This document shows positions 1-8,362 of a DNA stretch of 36,458 bases, one piece after another; the stretch's first letter is position 1; each line of letters opens with the position of its first letter. The DNA is taken from IMG/VR virus record IMGVR_UViG_3300048590_000454, positions 1 to 36,458 of that record. One strand, written 5' to 3'. Under the pieces are notes generated by a model. The model saw only the letters and a list, made by a program, of their open reading frames with translations. It had not been told where the DNA came from and searched no databases. This stretch comes from a virus. Both the position numbers and the translations under genes were made by a program.

Positions 1-2
1 TG

Positions 3-1007
3 CTGACCGCCGCAGGCGTACCGCCGCCCCAGCGCGCGCATGCTCAACGCAAGCGCGAGGGGTGGGGCTATTCAACCGTGCGGAGCATTCTCACGAATCC
101 CGTCTACGGGGGCAGATGGTATTACGGACGCGAAGAAACGAAGTTGGTTGACACGGAGCGCGGGAGCAAGTCGCGTGTGGTGAGGCGGCGCAAGCTCGAC
201 GAGATCCCATTTGTCGAGGTCGAAGGCTTCATCTCATGGGACGACTGGACGGCGTTGCAGGAACACCTGAAGACGCGCAACGCGCAATTCATCCGCACAA
301 CGAAGCGCGAGTATCTTCTGCGCGGGATGATCAGGTGTGCCACGTGCGGCCATATCATGACCGGCAAAAGCCACGTCACCGACGCCGGCCACACCCAGCG
401 CTACTACGCCTGCGCACGCGACTGGCACGGCGGCGACAGATGCGCGGCGCGGCCTGTGTCCGCAAACGACGTGGATGCGCAGGTGTGGCAGGTCGTCTCA
501 GGTTGGCTCCTTGACGATGCAAACATCGCCGAAGGGCTTGACGGCGCGGATGACGACGCCGCGCTCATGCCGCTGCAATCGGCGCTGGCCGCGCTTGAGG
601 CGCAGCGCGCGCAACTGGCCGCCGAGACGAGGCGCATCGTCAGAGCCTACGCCAAACGCCTCAACAACGTCACGCTGTCAGCGCTGGAAGACGAACAGGC
701 GCGCATCGAAAGCGAGATGAACCACATCGATTCTCAGATCGAGGACGTGAAGCGCGACATTCACACGCTGCACGATGCGGCGCGCCGGCGCGAGCGGGTA
801 GGATCGCTGAAGGACACGATGGCTGAGAAATTACGCGACCCGTCGAAGGTGACGCCGGCCATACGGCGCGAGTGGTTGCGTGACATCGGCCTCCTCGCCG
901 TGTGGGATGCGCCGCATGACACGCTCGCGATCTCCAGCCTGCTGGGTGAAGCGACGATCATCAGCCGGCGCTATGCCACGCGCGGGAAGGGGCAGGGCAA
1001 AGCGTGA
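3..1007 (+). CDS. Large serine recombinase (phage integrase), C-terminal part, cut by the window edge
   Basis: This is the C-terminal 334 residues of a large serine recombinase, which would integrate and excise the prophage at att sites. The reading frame is open from base 3 with no stop, so the catalytic serine domain lies outside the window; the GTG at 78 is internal, because conserved sequence precedes it. Visible in order are the end of the Recombinase domain (GWGYSTVRSILTNPVYGG), a zinc ribbon (CATCGH, later YYAC and GGDRC), a long charged coiled coil around residues 190-260, and a basic tail. The order matches large serine integrases of phages. It is the only + strand gene, converging on the tail genes, as expected for an integrase at a prophage end. 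No att core is identifiable from one end alone. The family is certain; activity cannot be judged. Confidence 0.93.
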   Translation: MTAAGVPPPQRAHAQRKREGWGYSTVRSILTNPVYGGRWYYGREETKLVDTERGSKSRVVRRRKLDEIPFVEVEGFISWDDWTALQEHLKTRNAQFIRTTKREYLLRGMIRCATCGHIMTGKSHVTDAGHTQRYYACARDWHGGDRCAARPVSANDVDAQVWQVVSGWLLDDANIAEGLDGADDDAALMPLQSALAALEAQRAQLAAETRRIVRAYAKRLNNVTLSALEDEQARIESEMNHIDSQIEDVKRDIHTLHDAARRRERVGSLKDTMAEKLRDPSKVTPAIRREWLRDIGLLAVWDAPHDTLAISSLLGEATIISRRYATRGKGQGKA

Positions 1008-1099
1008 CGTGCGATAACCCGCAGTTTAACGAAAGCCGTTGACAGCGACCGCACGACAAGCGCGGCAGATGTTGGTGGTGGAACGATAGCTGGCGGGCG

Positions 1100-1513
1100 C
1101 TAACCAGCGCGGTGCTTGATAACAGAGAACGTGTATTGCATTGTTCCGCCTGTTTTGTTTTCAATCCGGCATGTTGTGCCGAGGCCGGATTTGTATACAT
1201 TGCTTATCCCTGGCGTTCCCGCAGTCGGGCTGAATGCGGCAGACGGGTCGATGATTTCATGGGTTTGGAAATACCCCACCATGAACATCGCCATTGCGCC
1301 GGATGAGTCGTTGGTGACGATGATGAGACCGGTGAACGGCGAGCCGCCAAACAGTGACGCCACATCATTGTTTGCGAGTGTGAACACGTTGGGGCGCACG
1401 CTCATGTCAACGCCGCCGTAGTATGATGCCTGCTTCTCCACGCGCTTGAGGCGCTCGATCTCACGGCTGAGCTGGTCGATCTGGCGCTGCATCTCAGTTA
1501 GATGTTGAGTCAT
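1100..1513 (-). CDS. Putative tail-tip or fibre-associated protein with N-terminal coiled coil
   Basis: The protein has 137 residues. The start ATG at 1513 is preceded by GGAGGG six bases upstream. Residues 1-28 form a heptad-like coiled coil (MTQHLTEMQRQIDQLSREIE), followed by a compact, beta-rich, Gly/Thr/Asn-rich domain with no enzymatic motif. A short coiled-coil trimeriser followed by a small beta domain is common in receptor-binding or tail-tip accessory proteins. It is the last gene of the tail cluster, next to the Gp37-like tail protein, which supports a virion role at the tail end. I do not recognise a specific family. Alternatives are a minor structural protein or a chaperone. Confidence 0.6.
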   Translation of the reverse strand: MTQHLTEMQRQIDQLSREIERLKRVEKQASYYGGVDMSVRPNVFTLANNDVASLFGGSPFTGLIIVTNDSSGAMAMFMVGYFQTHEIIDPSAAFSPTAGTPGISNVYKSGLGTTCRIENKTGGTMQYTFSVIKHRAG

Positions 1514-1522
1514 GTCATTCCC

Positions 1523-1556
1523 TCCATCGCGTCATCTCCATCGCGGCATCTCCATC
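1523..1556. repeat. Junction microduplication: 14-bp unit, 2.5 copies
   Basis: On the + strand the unit TCCATCGCGtCATC at 1523-1536 is followed by TCCATCGCGgCATC at 1537-1550, then a partial TCCATC. It fills the spacer between the Gp37-like gene and the next gene and overlaps the TGA stop of the former. It includes the SD region of the latter. Confidence 0.9.
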
Positions 1557-2688
1557 ACACGACGTTCTCCGACGACACCTGCGCCTCGATGCGCTCGCCG
1601 CCGCTGTCCGCCGTGACTTTCACGGCGGTGATGCGCGCATTTCTGACCACGTCGCCGTCCACGGCCACGATCACATCGCCATGGCGATAGTCAAGGCCGT
1701 AGCGCGCCGGCGGCACATCCAGAATCGTGCCAGTGAGCCGCAGGCGCGGACGGCCGTCGATCACCGCGCGGATGGCCTCGGTTTGCAGCATGTCGCCATA
1801 CTGCGGGCTTGTGTCGTCGGCGTTGCGCGCATCCATGAACAGCTCGATGCGGTTGAGCGGGCTTTCGCCGATGCGCGGCGCGTCGGTCGATTCCCTCGTG
1901 GTGCGGCTTGCGCCTTCGCCGGTGCCGGCGACGCGCACGTAGGTGATCTCGCCTGTCCAGTCGTCGGTGAGGCGGGTGCTTGCAAGCGTGCCGAAGTCCG
2001 CGCCGACCATCAGCGCACTGCGTCCCGCGCCGATGCCGCGATACACGCCGCGCACGTCGAAGTAAGTGCGGAACTCAAGCGACTCGCCGCGCTTCACGAT
2101 GTCGAAGAACGCCGGATACTGGTTGGCGAGTGATTCCTCGCACAACTCCTGAAGAGCCGTGAGCACGTTCGACCATGCGAATGACGCGGTGATCGACGGC
2201 AACTGCGACGTGTCGGCCTGCACGCTGAGGTAGCTCGATATGTCTCGCCCTGTGCCGCTCGCAGCCGCGCCGAAGTTCTCGCGCACGACCGCCTTCATGA
2301 TGTTGTCGATGTTGCCGGTCTTCGTGGACTGCGCCGCGCCGGCTGCGAAGTTGACGATGCGCCGGCTGAGCAGATGTTTCGCGTCGTAGGCCGTGAGCGT
2401 GATGAGCGTTTCGCCGTTGACTGTCGCGCGTTCGCGCCGTCGTACAAACCACTGCGCCCCGTCCATGCCGGATCCTTCGAGATAAGCCGCGCCGCCGTCG
2501 ATGCTTCTCCATACCTCGATGCGCGTGTCGCGCTGAATCCAGTCCAGCGGCACGACCGGCGGCAACACGAGCGTCATCGCGCCGATGTCGTTTTCGGCGA
2601 GCACATATTGCAGGCTCGTGTATTTCGGCACGGTGGCCAGCGGCAACCCCGCCGGCGTGAGCAGCCTGATCTCGTATTCCGTCGCCAT
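1555..2688 (-). CDS. Siphovirus Gp37-like tail protein (ReqiPepy6 Gp37 type)
   Basis: The protein has 377 residues. It matches the pattern of Siphovirus ReqiPepy6 Gp37-like proteins, tail or baseplate-hub-like components. The start is MATEYEIRLLTPAGLPLATV, followed by a beta-rich region with LTLVLPP-like strands and the statement-like segment TLTAYDAKHLLSRRIVNF. A central WSNVLTALQELCEES helix follows. The C-terminus has a RHGDVIVAVDGDVVRNARIT segment typical of hub or tail-associated barrels. The ATG at 2688 has GGGAAG a few bases upstream. Position between the Dit-like and methyltransferase genes and the terminal tail gene fits a hub or Tal-like role. No cell-wall hydrolase domain is seen. 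Confidence 0.82.
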   Translation of the reverse strand: MATEYEIRLLTPAGLPLATVPKYTSLQYVLAENDIGAMTLVLPPVVPLDWIQRDTRIEVWRSIDGGAAYLEGSGMDGAQWFVRRRERATVNGETLITLTAYDAKHLLSRRIVNFAAGAAQSTKTGNIDNIMKAVVRENFGAAASGTGRDISSYLSVQADTSQLPSITASFAWSNVLTALQELCEESLANQYPAFFDIVKRGESLEFRTYFDVRGVYRGIGAGRSALMVGADFGTLASTRLTDDWTGEITYVRVAGTGEGASRTTRESTDAPRIGESPLNRIELFMDARNADDTSPQYGDMLQTEAIRAVIDGRPRLRLTGTILDVPPARYGLDYRHGDVIVAVDGDVVRNARITAVKVTADSGGERIEAQVSSENVV

Positions 2689-2690
2689 TT

Positions 2691-2716
2691 ATCTTCCCTG
2701 CTTATCTTCCCTGCTT
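2691..2716. repeat. Junction microduplication: exact 13-bp tandem repeat
   Basis: ATCTTCCCTGCTT occurs twice back to back (2691-2703 and 2704-2716, + strand). Read on the - strand, the repeat duplicates the TAA stop of the methyltransferase together with the GGGAAG Shine-Dalgarno-like element of the following tail gene. Confidence 0.95.
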
Positions 2717-3350
2717 ATCGCTTTCTGAACACAATCACCGACTGATACACATGCGCCTCGGCGATGTCGTCGGTCGGCGTCGGCTTCTCGCGTCGGTCGG
2801 TTGTGGTCGAGCCGAGGCCGGCGCAGTTGCTCATCAGCGCGGCAAGCCATTCCCACGCGCTTGCAGGGTTGGCGCGTTCCCACCAGTAAGTGTGCAAGTC
2901 TTCGATGATGTAGCAGCCGCCGCTCTTCACATGCGGCCACAGGTGTGCCCATGTCACCGCCTGGTCGATCACCTGATGCGAGCCGTCGTCCACGATGCAG
3001 TCGAACGCCTCGAACTCGCCGGCGAGCTGCGCGAGAAAGTCTTTCGACGCGGCGTTGCCGGTGCGAAGGTAGACGCGACCGCCGTCTTCCACGCGGCTGC
3101 GGCTCATGTCCACGTCCACGCCGACGATGCGCGCGTTCGGATGATCGAAATACGCGCCCCACATTTCGAGCGACGCGCCCTCCCACACGCCGATTTCAAG
3201 CAGCGTCGCGGGCGATGTCCGAATTTCGGACAGATGCGCGTCGTAGCGTCGCAGGTAGTCGTGGCCGGTCGAGGCTTTGTCGGTGCCAGTCGCAAGGCCG
3301 ATGTAGTCGAGAGGTGGATACAGGTCGTCTATTCTCATGTCGGTCTTCAT
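2715..3350 (-). CDS. Class I SAM-dependent methyltransferase (MycE-like fold), phage-borne
   Basis: The protein has 211 residues from ATG 3350, or 207 from ATG 3338. Motif I is LLEIGVWEGASLEMW, followed by the acidic ribose-binding region IVGVDVD, then DCIVDDGSH and GGCYIIEDLHTYWW. This series is typical of small-molecule or sugar O-methyltransferases, not DNA methylases. It begins eight bases after the stop of the Dit-propeller gene. It could modify sugars or peptides on the virion or cell surface, fitting the glycosyltransferase cassette at 15.7-18.4 kb, but the substrate is unknown. The two candidate start codons lie in a 12-bp duplication, so the start is ambiguous. Confidence 0.85.
   Translation of the reverse strand: MKTDMRIDDLYPPLDYIGLATGTDKASTGHDYLRRYDAHLSEIRTSPATLLEIGVWEGASLEMWGAYFDHPNARIVGVDVDMSRSRVEDGGRVYLRTGNAASKDFLAQLAGEFEAFDCIVDDGSHQVIDQAVTWAHLWPHVKSGGCYIIEDLHTYWWERANPASAWEWLAALMSNCAGLGSTTTDRREKPTPTDDIAEAHVYQSVIVFRKR
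3217..3231. repeat. 15-bp palindrome GTCCGAAWTTCGGAC, copy 1
   Basis: GTCCGAATTTCGGAC is a perfect 7-1-7 inverted repeat inside the methyltransferase gene. Related copies lie at 11062, 16495 and 29502. Confidence 0.85.
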
Positions 3351-3359
3351 GTCGGTCTT
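3336..3359. repeat. Junction microduplication: exact 12-bp tandem repeat with start codon
   Basis: CATGTCGGTCTT occurs twice (3336-3347 and 3348-3359, + strand). On the - strand each unit ends in an ATG, so the methyltransferase has two in-frame start codons 12 bases apart. The end of the second unit touches the TGA stop of the upstream gene. Confidence 0.95.
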
Positions 3360-5890
3360 CAGGGCAGTGGGTTGAGCGAGGCGAACATCTCCTTGAACAC
3401 GATCGAGACAGCGCTTGCGCCGGTGGTGTTGATCATCATCACGGCGACGGGGTTGGGGCCGGGGAGCAGCCTGAAGCGCGTCAGGCCGGATGTGCCGATG
3501 AGCGCGCCGGAGATGTCGCCGCGAAAGTTGGATGTGAACGAGATGCGCTCGCCGAGGGTGAGCGTCGCGACCTCGCCGGCATTCAGCGCAAGGTCGAAGA
3601 ACAGCTCGTCGCCGGTCGCAAAGTTGCGCACGCTCACCAGTGTGCCCGGACCGGTGAACACGAACTTCAGGTTGTTCGTCTGCGTCGTCGGCGTGATCGT
3701 CGTCACCGCGGGCACGATCATCGAGTTGTTGATCGTCAGGTAGTTGAAGGTGCCGCCGACGAACTGCGTGATGCCAACGTCCATCACGCCGGTGAGGTAG
3801 CTGCCGGATCCGGTGAGGAAGTGCACGGGGCCAGGTATCCACACCGAGCTTGTCCAGCGCGACAGGAACATGATGTTGGGGTTGCTTGCGAGCGTGTAGT
3901 AGCCGGCCACGACGACGCCCGGGCCGTCGTCCTCGTAGATCGCGCCCTCGTAGCCGGTGACGGTTTTGGTGAGGCCACTGCCGAGCGGCCACCATCCGCC
4001 GCCGTTCCACGTGGCGATGTTCAGCGCATTCACGCCGCCGGCGGTGTCGAAGTCGCCGTAGGCGTAGAGCATGCCATTGCGCGCCACATACAGCGTCGTC
4101 ACCACGCAGGTGCCAGCGCTCTTCGTCATGCCCGCGCCGAGCGCGCTCCATGCCGAGCCGTTCCACCGCGCGATGCGATTTGCGGATGTGCCGCCGATGG
4201 TCGTGAAGGCGCCGCCCGCATACAGGTTGCCGGCTTTGTCGAAAGCGAGCGCGCGCACGCGGCCATTCGGCGCAGTGCCGAGGGCGCTCCACGCCGTGCC
4301 GTTGTAGCGCGCGATGTTCGTGATCGCAGTGCCGCCGGCGTTGGTGAACTGGCCGGCGGCGTAGATGTCGCCGTTTGGCGCGACTGCAATCGCATCCAGC
4401 CGTGCATCTGAGCCATGGGTGAAGTCGGCCAGCGTTGACCACGACGCGCCGTTCCACTTGCGAATGCGGTAGTTTGTCAAAGACGTGCTGTAACCGTAAT
4501 ACACCGAGCCGTCCGGCCCGACTGCGCCGGTCAGCACGCCGCTCGCGCCGCCTGGCCCTGTGCTGAGCGCAACGAAGGTCGAGCCGTTCCACCGCGCGAC
4601 GTAGTTTGCGCTCACGCCGCCGATGGTCGTGAAGGCGCCGATGAAGATGGGCAAACCGTCCGTGCCCATCAGGATGCGCGAGATGCCGCCAGGCGCGCCG
4701 CCTGACAGCGTGCTCCATGCGCCGGTCACGCGGTTGCGGCTGACGAGATCGTTCGGGCTGGACAACACCTGATTCACCGTCGCCGGCACACTTCTGTCGC
4801 CCGCGCCGGATGCGACCGCCGCGAACGGGAAGTAGATGTTGAACGACATCACGGCGCGCTCCACGCCGACCTCGTTGGTCTGGTTGCCCTCAAGCCCGCC
4901 GCCATACACGCCATCGATCACGACCTGACGCGACACGTCATCGGCTGCGCAGCCGAGCGGCGTGTAAAGCAGCCGCGCCGGCTGGGGTTGAGGCGTGCGG
5001 TTGGGATTCACCGCATCGATGAGCGCGGCGCGGTTGCGCATCAGGTCGATCTGCCCGTCGCACTCGAACTGGCCGGCGATCTGGAGCGTGCGCGCCTGCG
5101 GGATGGAGCGCTGATAGTAAGCGCCGCCGATGTTGGCGTAGGGCGTGGCGACGGTCGAGAGCGCGGCTGCGCCGGCGCCGATGACCGCTGCGACTTTGAA
5201 CTTGTAATCTGACAGTGACATGGGACGGCCTCCTTTGCGCGTGGTGACAGGGCGAAATGACGACGATGCGTGCGCCGCGCCGATCCACACGCACCCCTCC
5301 TGATCGCCGTCGATATAGGTCGTGGGGTAGGGTTTGGCTTCGATCTGCACCCCATCCAGATACAGGTCATACTGGCCGGTGCTCACGCCCTGCGTCGTGA
5401 AGACGCACGTCACAAACGCCGTTGACGCCGGCGCGAGCGCGGCGATGTCAGCGCGCTTCCACTGCGCCACGTTGCCCGGCGCGAGCGCGAGCGATACGAT
5501 CGAAATTTGCGACGAGCCGGCGTCGTAGAACGCGAGATAGGCATGGCCTGTTTGCGCGCCGGATGCGCGCTTCCGGTAGTAGAACGACAGGGTGTAGACC
5601 TGACCGGCCGTCGCGGGCATGAGCGACGCAATGACATACTCATTGCCAGAGTTTGAAGGCGACGCATCGCTCATGCGCCCGCTGGCCGCGCCGAAGAACG
5701 AGATGCTCGTGTCGCGCGTGATCGTGACGCCGGTGCCGGCGGCGCTCCAGCCGGTCGTGTTCGTCTCGAACGACGGGTTGGCGATGAGGTTGGTCGATTC
5801 CTCCGGCACGACGATCTGGAAGTTCGCGCCTTCAAGCAGGTGCGCCGGCTGGTCGAGAATCGCGCTGCGCGAGATGGGTTGCGTCGTCAT
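3359..5890 (-). CDS. Dit-like distal tail protein with carbohydrate-binding-like N-terminus and inserted beta-propeller
   Basis: The protein has 843 residues. Residues about 30-215 resemble a CBM4/9-type jelly roll (NLIANPSFETNTTGW, LYLDGVQIE). Residues about 220-365 resemble the N-terminal half of a siphovirus distal tail protein. Residues about 380-690 carry six or seven repeats of the form GxFTxxGGxxxNxxARWNGSxWSALG, a predicted beta-propeller. Residues about 700-843 (NLKFVFTGPGTLVSVRNF, then TRFRLLPGPNPVAVMM) look like the C-terminal half of Dit. The propeller therefore appears to be inserted into, or hung from, a Dit ring. The gene follows the tape measure, the usual Dit position. The start ATG at 5890 has AAGG nine bases upstream. 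Adhesion to host glycans is a reasonable inference. Confidence 0.8.
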   Translation of the reverse strand: MTTQPISRSAILDQPAHLLEGANFQIVVPEESTNLIANPSFETNTTGWSAAGTGVTITRDTSISFFGAASGRMSDASPSNSGNEYVIASLMPATAGQVYTLSFYYRKRASGAQTGHAYLAFYDAGSSQISIVSLALAPGNVAQWKRADIAALAPASTAFVTCVFTTQGVSTGQYDLYLDGVQIEAKPYPTTYIDGDQEGCVWIGAAHASSSFRPVTTRKGGRPMSLSDYKFKVAAVIGAGAAALSTVATPYANIGGAYYQRSIPQARTLQIAGQFECDGQIDLMRNRAALIDAVNPNRTPQPQPARLLYTPLGCAADDVSRQVVIDGVYGGGLEGNQTNEVGVERAVMSFNIYFPFAAVASGAGDRSVPATVNQVLSSPNDLVSRNRVTGAWSTLSGGAPGGISRILMGTDGLPIFIGAFTTIGGVSANYVARWNGSTFVALSTGPGGASGVLTGAVGPDGSVYYGYSTSLTNYRIRKWNGASWSTLADFTHGSDARLDAIAVAPNGDIYAAGQFTNAGGTAITNIARYNGTAWSALGTAPNGRVRALAFDKAGNLYAGGAFTTIGGTSANRIARWNGSAWSALGAGMTKSAGTCVVTTLYVARNGMLYAYGDFDTAGGVNALNIATWNGGGWWPLGSGLTKTVTGYEGAIYEDDGPGVVVAGYYTLASNPNIMFLSRWTSSVWIPGPVHFLTGSGSYLTGVMDVGITQFVGGTFNYLTINNSMIVPAVTTITPTTQTNNLKFVFTGPGTLVSVRNFATGDELFFDLALNAGEVATLTLGERISFTSNFRGDISGALIGTSGLTRFRLLPGPNPVAVMMINTTGASAVSIVFKEMFASLNPLP

Positions 5891-5902
5891 GTGTTAAAGC
5901 CT

Positions 5903-5931
5903 TATCCAAACGCTTCTATCCAAACGCCTTC
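5903..5931. repeat. Junction microduplication: 14/15-bp tandem repeat across a stop codon
   Basis: TATCCAAACGCTTC (5903-5916) is followed by TATCCAAACGCcTTC (5917-5931, + strand). The unit contains the last codons and the TAG stop of the tape-measure gene; the copy forms the spacer before the next gene. Confidence 0.92.
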
Positions 5932-8153
5932 ATCACGGCGAATGAGTCCATCACGACGCTCGCGCTCGCGGTCGTCGTGACGCTCAGGTTATAGGTGTTG
6001 CCGTAGGACGTGAAGTTGCCGCCGCCGGCGCTCGACCCCCTGAAGCCTTGCGCGCTGTTGGCACTGATACCGAAGAAGGCATACAACGGCCCTCGAAGGA
6101 ACTCGGGGAACAGGTTGATCGCGGCGCGGATGGCGCCGGTGATGACGCTGCTGATCTGGTTGAGCAGCGCTTGCGCCTGCGACTTGATGCCGTCGATGAT
6201 GTTCGTGATGATCGACTCGCCCAGTTTCAGCCAGCCTTCGAGCGTCTTCACCACGGCGTCATACGCGCCTTGAATCGCGCCGGTGATGCCAGACTTGATC
6301 TCCTCGAACTTCTGGCGCAGGGCTTGCGCGAGGTTGTTGACGATCGCTTCGATGGCGTCGCGTATCTTGTTCCAGATCGTGATGAAGGTGTTCTTGATCG
6401 TCTCCATCGCGCCCTCGGTATCGCCCTGCATCAATTGCATCGCCGCTTTCAGCACGCCGGTGATGATCGACAGCACTGTGCGGATGACGCCGCTGATGAT
6501 GTTCCAGACGGTCGTGAACACGGCCTGTATCTCGTCGGAGTGGTCTTGAATCCATTTCGCGATCTTTTGCAGCGTCGGCGCAAGCACCTTCTCGTAATAC
6601 ATCGCCGCCGTCTGGATCGCGAGCTGCACCACCTCCCACGCCTGCTGGAAGATCGCCATGATCTCGTCGCCGTGCGCGGCGATGAACTTCTGGATCTCAC
6701 CGAACACCGCGAAGATGACCGCCTGAAGCGCATTGATGTAGACCTGCGTCGATTGCACCATGGTGCTGATCGCACCCACGAACATATCCACCGCATCGAG
6801 CGCGCCGTCGATGGCCTCGTCGGTCATGCCGAACGCTTCCATCAGGCCGATGAGCGGCTGATAGAACATGTCCACATCGCCGCCGCCGCCGGTCATCATC
6901 TCGAAGAAGCCGCTGACAGTCTGCACAAGCAAATCAGCACCACCGCCGGCTGCAAAGAACGCATCGGTCACTTGCATGAGGGTGTTCACCGCCGGCGCAA
7001 GCACATTGGTGAACAGCTCAGTCAGCACTGGCAGTAGCTTCATGCCAATTGCAAGCTGAAGTGTCTCAACGGCGTTTGCGAGCGCCGCTTGAGCACCTTT
7101 GAAGCCTTCGGTTTGTGCGTTCGCGAGCTCCTGCGCCTTGCCCGATTCATTGACCGCCTTTGTGCGCGCCTCGAAAGCCGCCTGCCCTTCATTTAGCAGC
7201 GGGATCATCGCCTTCATGCCGTCGCTCAGGAAGATCGTGCCCAGCGCCGCGTTCTTTTGCTCCTGCGTCATGCCGAACATCTTCTCGTTGAAGATGCCGA
7301 TGATCTGGTTGAACGGCTTCATGTTGCCCTGGCTGTCGTAGACGTTGACGCCCAGCGACTCCATCAGCTTGGCCGCCTGATCTGTCGGCTTCTGCAGGGC
7401 CATCATGGTGTTCTTCAAGGCTGTGCCGGCGTCGGAGCCGGTCATGCCGTTTTTGATCAACACCTGAAGGCTGGCCGCGAGTGCGTCGGCATCCTGGCCA
7501 GCAGCGAAGAATAGGCCGCCGGCTTGCTGAAAGCCGAGTGCATAGTCGCTGATCTCACCGGCGCCGGCGCCGGCGGCTGCGGCGAGCATGTCAACTATCT
7601 TTGCCGCCTCTTCGCCTTCCATGTTGAAAGCATTGAGGATGCCGGCTGTGATTTGCGCCGCGTTGCCCGCGTCGGTTTCGGCGGCTGTGGCAAGCAAGAG
7701 CGTGCCCTTCGCAGCGGCCATTGCATCCTTCAGACTCAGGCCGCTTTTGACGAGCTCGAGGATGGCGTCGCTTGCATCGGTTGCACTGGACGCCGGCAAG
7801 CTCATGTCGTTGCCGAGCTGGAAGGCCATTTCGCTGACCGCCTGCATCTCGTCATCCGTCGCGCCGGCGGTCGCCTTCAGCACGCTCAGGCTCTGCTCGA
7901 AGTCGCCGGCGGCGCTGATGGAGTCGGTCACGAAGCCGACGACGGCGCGGCCTGCTTCGGCGGCCATGTCGATTGCGGCAGATGTGATGCCAGCGAATGC
8001 GCCGGCCATCGCCGCCTGAAAGTTGCCGACGCGCGCGGTCTGGGGGCCGGCCAGCTCGCCGGTGAAACGATCCACCGCGCCCTGCGCGTTTTGCATCGCG
8101 CTTTTGAAGCCGGCTTCATTCTCGGCAACAAGCCTCAGTCCTGCTTCTTCCAT
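5916..8153 (-). CDS. Phage tail tape measure protein (TP901 family core)
   Basis: The protein has 745 residues. The TP901-type core is clear near residues 70-250 (GDFEQSLSVLKATAGATDDE, LPASSATDASDAILELVKSG, TLLLATAAETDAGNAAQIT). After it come a long alpha-helical region and hydrophobic stretches around 370-600, then repeated amphipathic helices of the type IxNxIxxxIxxxLxxAL, and a Gly-rich C-terminus. It sets tail length and is carried inside the tail tube; hydrophobic parts may act in DNA delivery. With a 745-residue ruler the tail should be of medium length, roughly 100 nm by the usual 0.15 nm per residue rule. No muralytic domain is visible. It is preceded by the chaperone pair, the canonical order. 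Confidence 0.95.
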   Translation of the reverse strand: MEEAGLRLVAENEAGFKSAMQNAQGAVDRFTGELAGPQTARVGNFQAAMAGAFAGITSAAIDMAAEAGRAVVGFVTDSISAAGDFEQSLSVLKATAGATDDEMQAVSEMAFQLGNDMSLPASSATDASDAILELVKSGLSLKDAMAAAKGTLLLATAAETDAGNAAQITAGILNAFNMEGEEAAKIVDMLAAAAGAGAGEISDYALGFQQAGGLFFAAGQDADALAASLQVLIKNGMTGSDAGTALKNTMMALQKPTDQAAKLMESLGVNVYDSQGNMKPFNQIIGIFNEKMFGMTQEQKNAALGTIFLSDGMKAMIPLLNEGQAAFEARTKAVNESGKAQELANAQTEGFKGAQAALANAVETLQLAIGMKLLPVLTELFTNVLAPAVNTLMQVTDAFFAAGGGADLLVQTVSGFFEMMTGGGGDVDMFYQPLIGLMEAFGMTDEAIDGALDAVDMFVGAISTMVQSTQVYINALQAVIFAVFGEIQKFIAAHGDEIMAIFQQAWEVVQLAIQTAAMYYEKVLAPTLQKIAKWIQDHSDEIQAVFTTVWNIISGVIRTVLSIITGVLKAAMQLMQGDTEGAMETIKNTFITIWNKIRDAIEAIVNNLAQALRQKFEEIKSGITGAIQGAYDAVVKTLEGWLKLGESIITNIIDGIKSQAQALLNQISSVITGAIRAAINLFPEFLRGPLYAFFGISANSAQGFRGSSAGGGNFTSYGNTYNLSVTTTASASVVMDSFAVMKAFG

Positions 8154-8177
8154 GCTTATCTCTTCGCTTATCTCTTC
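8154..8177. repeat. Junction microduplication: exact 12-bp tandem repeat with duplicated stop
   Basis: GCTTATCTCTTC occurs twice (8154-8165 and 8166-8177, + strand). On the - strand the first copy carries the TAA stop of the 64-residue gene, and the second copy forms the spacer and purine-rich SD just before the tape-measure ATG. Confidence 0.95.
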
Positions 8178-8362
8178 TTCGTCTTGCGCTTCATCTCGCG
8201 CTCGCTCTCGTAATCAAGCACGGCGCTGATCTGGTGAAACGCTCGATAGGCCGCCACGATGTCCGACTGCTGATCGCCGTCGAGCTGGTCAAACTCGCCA
8301 TAGAAACGGTAGCCCGCCCACTGCGCAGCGAGTCGCCACTCAAGCTGCGCCGAATACCTCAC
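8168..8362 (-). CDS. Second tail-assembly chaperone (gpT-like)
   Basis: The protein has 64 residues, rich in charged and aromatic residues (LEWRLAAQWAGYRFYGEFDQ) with a basic C-terminus (MKRKTKKR). It begins at a GTG whose first bases overlap the TGA of the preceding gene (GTGA), which places it in the -1 frame relative to that gene. A small ORF in the -1 frame between a chaperone and the tape measure is the lambda G/T arrangement, where a frameshift makes a G-T fusion. I see no canonical slippery heptamer near the end of the first frame, so reinitiation at GTG is at least as likely. Function is inferred mainly from position. Confidence 0.7.
   Translation of the reverse strand: MRYSAQLEWRLAAQWAGYRFYGEFDQLDGDQQSDIVAAYRAFHQISAVLDYESEREMKRKTKKR

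Noticed and set aside
1008-1099. attL/attR core next to the integrase
   Set aside because: The spacer has no identifiable core, and without the other prophage end or an empty site no match can be made.
2751-4411. Long open frames on the + strand opposite the methyltransferase and Dit-like genes
   Set aside because: They are antisense shadows: Arg/Ala/Val-rich, no domains, no ribosome sites, and the - strand frames encode clear phage proteins.
2715-4718. One 667-residue - strand protein ending in the methyltransferase
   Set aside because: The first 450 residues are Arg/His-rich shadow of the Dit-like gene; real homology begins only near 3350.
6048-7037. A 329-residue + strand frame opposite the tape measure gene
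   Set aside because: Arg/His/Asp-rich antisense product with no recognisable motif; the opposite strand has a certain TP901 tape measure.
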